NCBI GenBank assembly: GCA_016789205.1
Contig: JAEURF010000002.1
Coordinates: forward strand, 1 to 26,548
Source: Anaerolineales bacterium
Lineage (GTDB): Bacteria; Chloroflexota; Anaerolineae; Anaerolineales; Villigracilaceae
Reading direction: 5' to 3'
DNA: 26,548 nucleotides
The notes beneath the pieces were generated by a model. That model was not told the DNA's origin. It saw only the letters and a list, made by a program, of their open reading frames with translations, and did no database searches. The translations under genes and the position numbers were made by a program. Positions 8,043 through 16,500 of this stretch are shown here, piece after piece (the first letter of the stretch is position 1; every line of letters starts with the position of its first letter).

Positions 8043-9385
8043 CACACATCTCTCAATTTGGGATTGAAAATACGGTCTAATGCAAAACCTAATACAGCAA
8101 ATGCTAACCCAGTGATAATTAATAAAGCGGCAGGTTCTAAGACCCAATAGTAATAACCTTTATATAGGGCGCCATTTGAACTTGCATCTTGAATAATTTT
8201 TCCCCAAGTAGGTAAGACCGGGTCGCCCAAACCGATGACTGCTAAAGATGCTTCCAAAAACACAAAAGCAGGTACAGATTGCACGAGACCGGGAATCAGC
8301 AATGGAATCATGCGTGGAATTAGATATTTGAAAATAATCCGCATGTTGCTTGCACCATAGGCTTTTGCCGCCTCAATATACATAGACTGTTTCACTTGTA
8401 AAAACACAGCCCGAAAGCCTAAAATTCCACCAGTGAAAATGCTTAATAAAATTGTGGCAGATAAAATCACCCAAATACTGCGTGAATAAAATGTGCCAAT
8501 CATAATCAGCAAGGCGAAGAACGGCAAAACCAAATTGATTTCAGTAATGCGTTGAATTAATTCATCCACCCAGCCACCATACCAAGTGCCAATTGCCGCA
8601 ATAATCATCGTCAGTACAGAGGTGCCAATCGCTGCCAATAACCCAAAAGCCAATGCCACTGGCACGCCCCACAACAACGGTAATGTTAAATCACGGCGTG
8701 CATGGTCTGTGCCTGCCCAGCCAAAAACTTGACCATGAAAAACAAACTCAGCATCGATTGTAGATTCTGGCTCAAATACCGAACCAATCATCACAAGTTT
8801 ATAAGTGCCTTTCAATGGGACATCGCTATCCGGCATAGAGAACAATGCCGAAATCACATCCTCTGTCCGAAGTTTGGTACGCAGTTTCTCATCTTGTGAG
8901 AAGCGATAGGTGTAATCTGCACCAGTCAAAACAAAGTTTGCAATTCGAACTGTTCTTTCATCCGGTGTGATTAATTCAATCGAGACAAATGGCTGTTTCT
9001 CTTGAAAGGCTGAATCAAAATATAAAATCAATTCTTGTGGATACACATCTGATGAAAATTCAAATTCATGAATCATCTCGATAGTAGAAACGCCTCCTTC
9101 GCCGGGGATAACTGTTTTTTGCATTTCGGCATTGGCTGTATCCACCGCAAATGACTCGGCATATTTTTTCGTTGAAAAATAATTAATCCAAGCAGGTGCC
9201 GCAAATTTCGGGTTTTGATACCAAACATCTTCTCCACCACGCCATAAAGTAATTGCTTCTTGATACGGTATAGCAATCATTGTATAAATTGCAACGACAA
9301 CCAATAATAAAATTACAGATATACCCGCAATGGCTGAAGGGTAGGTTGATATTTTTTGAAAAGAAGAACGCAAATTATTGAGCAT
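8042..9385 (-). CDS. ABC transporter permease (DppC/OppC-like) with a large extracytoplasmic insertion
   Basis: Inner-membrane permease of the importer. The first helix (about residues 17-39) is followed by some 180 mostly polar residues before the family motif GTDHARRD, which corresponds to the usual FGTDxxGRD. The remaining helices and the EAA coupling loop (EAAKAYGAS, about 338-346) are canonical. Ordinary DppC proteins are near 300 residues; this one is 447. The insertion has beta-strand-like alternation (for example ELILYFDSAF, YKLVMIGSVF) and should sit outside the membrane facing the binding protein. The ATG at 9385 has AGGTG 7 nt upstream; a GTG at 9394 falls inside that site. It starts one base after the TAG of permease B. 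Confidence 0.92.
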   Translation of the reverse strand: MLNNLRSSFQKISTYPSAIAGISVILLLVVVAIYTMIAIPYQEAITLWRGGEDVWYQNPKFAAPAWINYFSTKKYAESFAVDTANAEMQKTVIPGEGGVSTIEMIHEFEFSSDVYPQELILYFDSAFQEKQPFVSIELITPDERTVRIANFVLTGADYTYRFSQDEKLRTKLRTEDVISALFSMPDSDVPLKGTYKLVMIGSVFEPESTIDAEFVFHGQVFGWAGTDHARRDLTLPLLWGVPVALAFGLLAAIGTSVLTMIIAAIGTWYGGWVDELIQRITEINLVLPFFALLIMIGTFYSRSIWVILSATILLSIFTGGILGFRAVFLQVKQSMYIEAAKAYGASNMRIIFKYLIPRMIPLLIPGLVQSVPAFVFLEASLAVIGLGDPVLPTWGKIIQDASSNGALYKGYYYWVLEPAALLIITGLAFAVLGFALDRIFNPKLRDV

Positions 9386-9386
9386 T

Positions 9387-10508
9387 CTATTCACCTATCT
9401 TTACACGCGGGTCTACTAGTGCGTATACAAAGTTGAGGATAAAAACTGTCATCGCCAAAAGATAAGCATAAATAATGGTTGAGCCTACGATAATCGGCGT
9501 ATCATATTGACCTATAGCTTGGAATAACGTTCTACCTAAACCGGGCCATAAGAAAACTGTTTCTGTGAATAAAGCGCCGGTCCATAACGTGATGATTAAC
9601 AAAGCAAAATTGGTAATAATGTTAGGTAGTGTGGGGCGCAAAATATAACTACGTTCAATATCTTTGGCATGCAAACCTTTAGCGCGTGCCATATCTACGT
9701 AATCTTCACTGGAATAAATCAAAAAGAAAGTACGATAGTTGTAAACGCTGAGGAAGAAAGAACTTATCACCAGTGAAAAGCCGGGGAGGATTAAATGCTT
9801 CAATACGTTGACCGCATAATCAAATTTATTGGGAGGCGGGGGCGCATCTACCATGCCGCCAAAAGGCAGAATCTTAAAGCCTGCCGCGAAAATCAATATC
9901 AAGAAAATCCCATAAAACCAAGGCGGTACAGCAGAAGAGGGCGAAAGTGCAATTATCAACTTATCCCAAAAGCTGCCGTAATTGCGTGAAAGGTTGAGTG
10001 CAATAAAAATACTTGAAAAGAATAAAAATAGTTGCGAAGTAGCCATCAACAATAAAGTAGGAGGCAAACGTTCCAGCAAAATTAAACGTACTTGTTTTGA
10101 GCCACTATCACTGGTGATGTTAATCGCTCGACCTAAGTTAAGTACCAAAGCATTTTTTAGGTAACGGAAATTACGAACTGCAATCGGAACATCTAAGCCA
10201 ACTCGTTTCTCCTCCGCCGCGATTCTTTCTTGAATCAATGCCTGTCGAGTTTCAGGGTCCATTTGTTGGTAGGCTTGATTTGTGAGAATCATCTGCGTGA
10301 TTCTGTCTCGAATTTCACCTTTCATAATTACATCTACATAGCCACCCATGTTTGCAATCACAATGGTTAAATAAATACCAATGACAACAGTAATAAACAA
10401 TGTCAGAAGCCGAACCGCAGAATATCGAAGGATTCTGACAAAAGAACTATTTAAGAATGGTTTTTTGATAACTTGCTCTTCAACAGGTGATTGAGTAATT
10501 GCAGACAT
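9387..10508 (-). CDS. ABC transporter permease (DppB/OppB-like)
   Basis: The partner inner-membrane permease, 373 residues. Helix 1 is at about 31-54, then a charged extracytoplasmic stretch of about 90 residues (55-145) rich in Glu, Gln and Arg, then five helices. The EAA loop YVDMARAKGL at 270-279 and the C-terminal ALVDPRVK are typical of the family. AGGA lies 5 nt before the ATG at 10508. It follows the binding-protein gene by 96 bp, a gap filled by a palindromic repeat. The N-terminal loop is longer than I would expect for DppB, in line with the enlarged loop of its partner. Confidence 0.93.
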   Translation of the reverse strand: MSAITQSPVEEQVIKKPFLNSSFVRILRYSAVRLLTLFITVVIGIYLTIVIANMGGYVDVIMKGEIRDRITQMILTNQAYQQMDPETRQALIQERIAAEEKRVGLDVPIAVRNFRYLKNALVLNLGRAINITSDSGSKQVRLILLERLPPTLLLMATSQLFLFFSSIFIALNLSRNYGSFWDKLIIALSPSSAVPPWFYGIFLILIFAAGFKILPFGGMVDAPPPPNKFDYAVNVLKHLILPGFSLVISSFFLSVYNYRTFFLIYSSEDYVDMARAKGLHAKDIERSYILRPTLPNIITNFALLIITLWTGALFTETVFLWPGLGRTLFQAIGQYDTPIIVGSTIIYAYLLAMTVFILNFVYALVDPRVKIGE

Positions 10509-10531
10509 GGCTTCCTCACAATTTGATAAAA

Positions 10532-10582
10532 CGTCCCGCAGGTTTATATCCTTCGCTTCACTCAGGACAAGCCTGCGGGACG
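10532..10582. repeat. palindromic repeat, copy 2 (CGTCCCGCAGGTTT family)
   Basis: CGTCCCGCAGGTTT (10532-10545) faces AAGCCTGCGGGACG (10569-10582): the same outer arms as copy 1, with one position changed to a G-T (G-U) pair. The loop differs from copy 1 and contains CCTTCGCTTCACTCAGG (10550-10566), itself a partial hairpin (CCT...AGG). It lies between the binding-protein and permease genes, where a stable 3' stem could raise binding-protein mRNA over permease mRNA, as is known for intercistronic hairpins in other sugar and peptide operons. Confidence 0.8.
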
Positions 10583-10604
10583 GTATTACATAAAATTCAC
10601 AAAC

Positions 10605-13184
10605 TTATTGTGCTACAAAATCTAAAGATGTAAACGACGGAATAGCAACGGGAATCGGCACAACAGCAACCTCCAGCCGTGCAGAACCAGTTGACAATTT
10701 CGCAGTCGTCTCGGCAGAGAGTGTCACTTGGAAATGACCATCTTCTACAGCCACAGCATCCCCTACTTCTACAACTGTACCTGCGGCATCATACAAAATG
10801 TATTTGACACGGGCAATATCAGTCAGCAAGTAAGGTTCATCTTTGAAAGTGATATAAGCGTCAAACAATGCTTCACCACCAATTTGTACTTGACCCGGCC
10901 CATCTAAGACAGTAGTTGCACGTTTGGGTTCGCTGAATTGAGCCCAGCGGTTTGCCAAATCTGGGAAGTCGGCGAAATGTTTTAAGGTCACAGATTTTTC
11001 AGTGAGGAATACTTGGTCAAGGTAATATGGACCTGTACCAATCAAATAATGATTGTGCGCTTCAACCCACGCCTTCAAATTGGCATAGCGTAAGTCAGCT
11101 TCCTCTTGTGTGACATATTCACTCATGGTCGCTTCAAACGGAATATAAGATTCGCTTGCGGCTTGGTCAAGATACTTGTTAAGAATATCAAGGCTTGGTC
11201 CACCAATCCAGTTGGTTTGTTCTACTTCCAATACACCGGCTTTATCTTCTGAATAGGCAAGTTCACCATTGGCTTCTGCTAAATTGGAAACTGCCAGCAC
11301 AGACCACGGATTTTCATAGCCTAAGCCATACAAATCTTGGGGCCACAATGTGATAATGTTTAACTCAGCATCGCTTTGATAGAAGTCGTTATAGGTTTCA
11401 ATAGTCAATGGGTCAGTGGAAACGATACGATAGCCTTTGAATGATTCTAAGAAAGCGTTGATACTCAAAGCCAATGATTCATCATACAAAGCGGATTCGG
11501 TTTTGCCGGCATCAAAACTTTGGATAATATTCATCACAAAGTCACCAGCAGAAAGCGGGCTGCCATCATGCCATTTGACGGTTTCAAACAAATCATCAGG
11601 ATATACAACCAAACTCTTCACATTGGCGGTGAGACCATCGGGGAATTTTTCTCCTGCTGTAATGAAGCGTTGATTGGCGGCATCCCAGTCTACCCATGTA
11701 TCCGCTGGAACATCAATTTGAGGCGCGGTTTGAACCGTTAACCAATCCAAATTTTGGCGGATGGGTAAGCCTTCTACATATGTTAATTCTGCGCTAGCAA
11801 TGCGTTGTGGATAAGCCAGCCCAGTGTATGGGTCTGCCATCATACCGCCTGCACCGGTAACGTTGGAACTGCCTTGAGTAGTCATACGTAAAACGTGACC
11901 ATCCCAAATCCAGTTACTGCCTGCAACTGAGTTCCATGGTTCGGTGAACAAATCATTTGTACCGATGCGCATCGTGCCACCTTCTTGGTCAATGAAGCGC
12001 AAGTTGTAAGGACCGGCATTAGTAGATTCGGGTCCTGTGGCAAGGTCATAAGTCACTTGGACGTTACTTGCATAAGGAGCATAGGTTTGTTGGTCAATTA
12101 CCCAAACAAATAATGAATCTTCCAAAGCAAGTTCAAGGGCGCGTGCCATGGCTTGGTCACGTGATTCTTTATCCGTGTAAACACCTTGCGCTAAATCATC
12201 ACCCAATTGTTGAAACTCTGGGTCAGATACATTTGAAATGAAAGGTTCACTCGCTTGGACGCTGGTATTCAAGTAGCTTTGTTGAATGTTTGCGGCTTCA
12301 TCCCGTAATGAACTCAGACCAGAAACACCATAACCCGCAGTATATAAATGCCATTGTCCATCTGCGGCAACCGTACCTTGCCAAATTGGGAAGGCTTCAG
12401 AAGCTGTTTTATATTGTCTATCTACTGTAAAGCCTACGGCTTCTAATTGATTAGAAACATAATCACCCATCGGTTGACGAGTGCCGTCACCATCAGAGCG
12501 GATTAAGAAAATCAAAGTAACTGGGGCGCCATTAAATTGCCATTTGCCATCTACTAACTCTGCACCCATACCCGCCATTTCAGCATCTATCACTTCCTTG
12601 GCTTTATCAAAGTTATAAGCATATTTGCTTTCTAAGGCGCGGGCTGTGTCAATCAAATTGGTGTATTCCACCAATTGTGTGGTCACAGGCAATAACTTAG
12701 GCAAAGAACCACCGGCATAAATTTCCTGATTGACATAGTTTCTATCAACTAACCAGTTCAATGCTTCGCGAATCTTACGATTTGAAAACGGATTCAATAC
12801 ATTCGTATCATTGAATACAGCCGGGTTCAAACTAATCCCATAATAACCACCTAAAGACTGGGTCGAAGCTAAACCAGCATCTTGAATGGCTGGGTAAGCA
12901 TCAGAAGCAAGGTTAAACGAGAAAAAATCAATCGCACCTGCTTCAATTTGTGAAATGGCTGAATCACCACTTACCACAGATACAACAATCTCATCTAACC
13001 AGCCGCCTTTACGGCTTGTTACCGGAACTTCTTCAGTTGCGGCTGGCGCTTCTTCAGTTGCAATGGGTTCGTCGGTAGCAACAGGTGCTTCCGTTGTTTC
13101 AGAAACAGCAGGCGCACATGCCGCAAAAACCATACTCACCAGCACCAAAACACTCAGAAGTGCATATAATTTTTTAAGTTTCAT
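10605..13184 (-). CDS. lipoprotein substrate-binding protein, SBP_bac_5-like with apparently permuted halves
   Basis: The extracytoplasmic binding protein of the importer, 859 residues against about 500-600 for the family. Residues 1-22 are a signal peptide ending FAA-Cys23, a lipobox-like site, followed by a Thr/Glu/Ala/Pro linker (27-55). The block 60-398 carries features normally in the second half of SBP_bac_5: IREALNWLVDR (138-148) and YNFDKAKEVID (190-200). The block 401-745 carries first-half features: a fresh N-terminal-like GGTMRIGTND (402-411), WHDGSPLSAGDF (538-549) and GTGPYYL (716-722). Residues 760-859 look like a beta-sandwich tail. This order suggests circular permutation. GGAG lies before the ATG at 13184, and a promoter is visible upstream. 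The ligand is unknown; peptides, sugars or nickel are all possible in this family. Confidence 0.88.
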   Translation of the reverse strand: MKLKKLYALLSVLVLVSMVFAACAPAVSETTEAPVATDEPIATEEAPAATEEVPVTSRKGGWLDEIVVSVVSGDSAISQIEAGAIDFFSFNLASDAYPAIQDAGLASTQSLGGYYGISLNPAVFNDTNVLNPFSNRKIREALNWLVDRNYVNQEIYAGGSLPKLLPVTTQLVEYTNLIDTARALESKYAYNFDKAKEVIDAEMAGMGAELVDGKWQFNGAPVTLIFLIRSDGDGTRQPMGDYVSNQLEAVGFTVDRQYKTASEAFPIWQGTVAADGQWHLYTAGYGVSGLSSLRDEAANIQQSYLNTSVQASEPFISNVSDPEFQQLGDDLAQGVYTDKESRDQAMARALELALEDSLFVWVIDQQTYAPYASNVQVTYDLATGPESTNAGPYNLRFIDQEGGTMRIGTNDLFTEPWNSVAGSNWIWDGHVLRMTTQGSSNVTGAGGMMADPYTGLAYPQRIASAELTYVEGLPIRQNLDWLTVQTAPQIDVPADTWVDWDAANQRFITAGEKFPDGLTANVKSLVVYPDDLFETVKWHDGSPLSAGDFVMNIIQSFDAGKTESALYDESLALSINAFLESFKGYRIVSTDPLTIETYNDFYQSDAELNIITLWPQDLYGLGYENPWSVLAVSNLAEANGELAYSEDKAGVLEVEQTNWIGGPSLDILNKYLDQAASESYIPFEATMSEYVTQEEADLRYANLKAWVEAHNHYLIGTGPYYLDQVFLTEKSVTLKHFADFPDLANRWAQFSEPKRATTVLDGPGQVQIGGEALFDAYITFKDEPYLLTDIARVKYILYDAAGTVVEVGDAVAVEDGHFQVTLSAETTAKLSTGSARLEVAVVPIPVAIPSFTSLDFVAQ
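13020..13106 (-). repeat. degenerate short tandem repeats encoding the T/E/A/P linker
   Basis: This stretch of the binding-protein gene repeats a GCTTCTTCAGTTGC-like unit (+ strand view) with divergence and encodes residues 27-55, a chain of TEAP/ATEE-like units. Such linkers tether lipoproteins some distance from the membrane and change length easily by slippage. Confidence 0.7.
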
Positions 13185-13360
13185 TCTCTTTTTCTCCTTT
13201 ATTAAATTTACACAAACAAAAAAAATTCAAACACACGCCAGCAACCACCTCCTCAAAATTAATCATTAAGCAGAAGGCGGAAGACCAGCCCACCAGCCGG
13301 CTCTCCGCCTCAGACATAGGATGCGGTCCTATCTTCTTGGAGGAAAAATAATCCGCATGT
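13185..13360 (-). promoter_or_regulatory. structured 5' leader of the importer operon
   Basis: With a start near 13360, the binding-protein mRNA has a leader of about 175 nt. Two stable hairpins are visible: ATAGGA/TCCTAT with a 5-nt loop (13316-13332) and GGCGGA/TCCGCC (13276-13281 with 13304-13309) enclosing AGCC/GGCT. AGAA and TTCT just outside can pair to close a three-way junction. Downstream is a strong Shine-Dalgarno-like GAGGAGG (13248-13254) that belongs to no annotated start; it can pair with CCTCC near 13338-13342, or could serve a short frame (TTG 13244 or GTG 13236) that ends just after the binding-protein ATG. I cannot match it to a known riboswitch class. Confidence 0.45.
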
Positions 13361-13366
13361 GATTGC

Positions 13367-13395
13367 ATCATACAAAACCTGACCATGAATGTCAT
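13367..13395 (-). promoter_or_regulatory. sigma70-type promoter of the importer operon
   Basis: On the - strand, ATGACA (13395-13390) and TATGAT (13372-13367) are spaced by exactly 17 bp; each hexamer differs from consensus at one base. The start would be near 13360. This is the best-matching promoter in the divergent region and faces the binding-protein gene. Confidence 0.65.
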
Positions 13396-13417
13396 GCGTC
13401 TACAAAATAGGATTCCC

Positions 13418-13433
13418 CCATTCATTTGAATGG
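13418..13433. promoter_or_regulatory. operator-like palindrome upstream of the importer promoter
   Basis: CCATTCA (13418-13424) and TGAATGG (13427-13433) form a 7-bp perfect inverted repeat around a 2-bp centre. The centre lies about 65 bp upstream of the proposed - strand start, a position typical of activator sites. No regulator can be assigned; the NarL-type regulator encoded at 17319 is one candidate. It may be a chance palindrome. Confidence 0.35.
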
Positions 13434-13470
13434 ATTAAAAACCGCATTATTTTCAAAATAACCCGTTATG

Positions 13471-13525
13471 AAAAAATAAAAAAACCACTCGCAAGAAGGA
13501 TGTAATAAACCCTCCTACAGAGTGG
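13471..13525 (-). terminator. Rho-independent terminator-like hairpin, - strand, with no gene in front of it
   Basis: Read on the - strand, CCACTC (13525-13520) pairs with GAGTGG (13490-13485), with an inner AGGA/TCCT helix, and is followed at once by seven T, one A and six more T. That is a textbook terminator. What lies upstream on this strand is only the antisense of the sensor-kinase start. On the + strand there is no T-run after the stem. Confidence 0.6.
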
Positions 13526-13557
13526 GATACTCGAAAACGTATCTAGCCTTAATTGCT

Positions 13558-13563
13558 TATAAT
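13558..13563 (+). promoter_or_regulatory. -10 box of the sensor-kinase gene, possibly leaderless
   Basis: A perfect TATAAT ends 7 bp before the ATG at 13571, so transcription would start at or next to that codon. No Shine-Dalgarno sequence is present. No good -35 hexamer is seen at 16-18 bp, so an activator or another sigma factor may be involved; TG lies 2 nt upstream of the box. Confidence 0.5.
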
Positions 13564-13570
13564 TGACTAT

Positions 13571-16500
13571 ATGCGTTATAAGTTTTTTTTCTGGATAATC
13601 CTTCTGACACTTTTCCTCACAGCGTGTGGACAAACAACTTCTGCAACCGATACAGATAACTCCCCTTCCGCCTCTAGCTCTGACGCTCAGCCTGATACAC
13701 AACTCAACAGTCCCTTCATCCCCTACGGAAAGAACGTCCGCTTTGAACAAATCAGTCTAGAAGAAGGCTTATCGCAAAGTGTCGTCACCGCCATTTTGCA
13801 AGACCGTCAAGGCTTTTTATGGGTCGGCACAGATGATGGATTAAATCGTTATGATGGCTATACTTTCAAAATATACAAACCAGACAGCAATAACCCCTAC
13901 AGCATCAGTGACCGCTCCATCACTTCAATTGTAGAAGACAATCAAGGGTATTTATGGATTGGCACGCGACAAGGCGGATTAAATCGCTACGACCCTGTCA
14001 CTGGAAAATTTACACACTACTTTAAAGACAGAATAAATCCAGAATCAATTGTCAGCAATCAAATTTTTGATTTAGCCGTAGATAAAGATGGTTTATGGAT
14101 TGGCACAAACAATGGGTTAGATTTTCTACACTTTGGAACCAATACATTTACACACTACAACGATTCAGCAAATAGCCCAGTTCGGCTTGGTAGTAACTTC
14201 ATCACCACACTGCTCAAAGCCTCAAATGGAGTATTATGGATTGGTACTGTTAGCGGTGGAGTGAGTTTATATGACCAAGAGAACAATACCCTTACCAACT
14301 ATCAAAATAACAAAAACAAATCAACCAGTCTCAGTCATAATCGCGTTATCAGTCTTGCAGAAGGAAAAGACGGGGAAATTTGGATTGGTACTGGTAATGG
14401 ATTAAATCGCTTTATACCGGAACAAAATTACTTCACAAGATACCTAACCTCTGAAAATGCTTCAAATAACTTTACTGGAAACATCATCTACTCAGTATTT
14501 GTTGACCAAATCGGCACTGTATGGATAGGGACAAATAATGGATTAAGTCGCTACGATACCAAAACAAAAAAATTCTATTATTATCAACATGACCCCACTG
14601 TACAGAATAGTTTGAGTAATAATGGTATCTATAAAATTTATGAGGATGCAAGTGGCGTATTATGGATAGGAACCTTTGGTGGCGGATTAAATAAATACAA
14701 CCGTCAACAAGATAGGTTTGCTTATTATCGTAATATGCCAGATAACATAAACAGCCTAAGCAGTGACTTTATCTTCGCCATCTTAGCAGATACCAATGGA
14801 TATATTTGGATTGGTACTTTAGATGGTGGATTAAATCGGTTTGACCCCAAAACAGAAAGATTTATCCGCTATCAATATAATGAAAAAGACCCATCTAGTC
14901 TTAGTAGTAATAATATTATTTCGTTATATACCGACCGCCAAGGAACATTATGGATTGGCACAGGCAACGCATTAAATCGGTTTGACCCACTCACCAATTC
15001 TTTTACGCACTACCAACCACCACCATCCGCCGCAGATGAAACCACAAGATTTGCGGTTTTTGCCATGCATGAAGATACCAACGGAGTTTTTTGGATTGGT
15101 TCGAATCGTGGTCTTTTACTGTTTGACCGAAATACAAATGTCTTCACAAAATACATAACAAGTAACAATGATAGTTTGAGTCGGAATAAAATCAATGTTA
15201 TTTTTGAAGACCAAGAAAAAAATCTTTGGATTGGTACATCAGACGATGGCTTGAAACGCATTAATCTGGAAAGTGAAGAAATTACCAGTTATCGTTTTAA
15301 TCCTGAAGATACCTCCGCACTTGGTAGTAATGTCGTCTTATGTGTTTATCAACAAAAGAACGGCGCTCTATGGGTTGGCACACATGGCGGTGGGTTAAGT
15401 CTCTACAATCCCGAAACAGATTCATTTACACATTTCACAGAAAACGAAGGTTTGCCCAATAATGTCATTTACGGAATTTTAGAAGACGAAAAAGGCAACC
15501 TATGGCTGAGCACAAATTTTGGGCTTTCAAGGTTTAACCCTGCCAGTCAAACCTTCCGCAACTTTACAGCCAGCGACGGTTTACAAAGCAATGAGTTTAA
15601 TCAAAACGCCTACGCCAAAGGCATAGACGGAACCATGTACTTCGGCGGTATCAACGGAATCAATATTTTTGAGCCACGTGAAATTACCGACAATCCCTTC
15701 TCACCAAATATTGCGCTGACTTCATTTACACTGTCTGGTGCACCATTTGTGGAAGAGAATAAAACTACTGAATATCTAAAAACCATTACACTCACTTGGC
15801 CCCAAGATTCTTTTGAGTTTGAATTTGCCGCATTTGCTTATGAACAACCATCACAAAATCAATATTCATACATGTTAGATGGCTTTGATGAAGATTGGAT
15901 TAATACCGGCAACCAACGCAATGGACGTTACACCAACCTACCCGGTGGAACCTACACATTACATCTGCGCGGTACAAATAGTGACGGTGTCTGGAGTGAC
16001 AAAATTCAATCGGTTCAAATTGTTGTCGTGCCGCCTTATTGGGAAACATGGTGGTTCCGTGGTTTACTGGTTATCTTTTTTGGGTTTGTTATTGTAGGCG
16101 GTTTACGCTGGCGCGTAAAAAATATTGAAAATAAAAATCAAGAACTGGAACGGCTGGTCAAAAAACGGACAGGTGATTTAGAAAAACGTACCGTTGAAAT
16201 CGAAGCGCTTTATCAAGCCGATGAAAAAATTCTGCGAAGCGTAACCTTGAATCAAATTTTTCAAGCCTTGGTAGATGTATCCGTTTCATTACTAAACGCA
16301 GACCGTAGTGTGGTTTTTGCATGGAATGAATCACAACGAAAAATTATGCCGCGGGTTAGTCGTGGGTTTCAACCCGAAACTTTAACTGCTTTCAAATTTG
16401 ACCGCGATGAAGGCATGATTGGTATTGCTATGAAAACCAGCGCAGCATTCATCGTTTCGGACTTAAAATCAAACACTTTGCGAGAAGATGTTCAAGCCGC

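Noticed and set aside
13276..13332. Assignment of the importer leader to a known riboswitch class (cobalamin, TPP, glycine, guanidine, SAM)
   Set aside because: None of the conserved core words that I know for these classes is present.
13174..13425. An 83-codon open frame on the - strand that ends just past the binding-protein ATG
   Set aside because: Most of it lies upstream of or inside the predicted promoter and hairpins, its composition is not protein-like, and only the last 20-25 codons could be a leader peptide, which is noted with the leader instead.
13466..13750. A 94-codon open frame on the - strand in front of the orphan terminator
   Set aside because: It is antisense to the kinase N terminus and crosses the terminator hairpin and T-run; the protein has no recognisable features.
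13816..15660. Regularly spaced TTATGGATTGGCAC-like repeats that could suggest an array
   Set aside because: They encode the WIGT cores of the propeller blades in a single long frame, with varied spacing and codons, so they are protein repeats and not CRISPR or DNA satellites.
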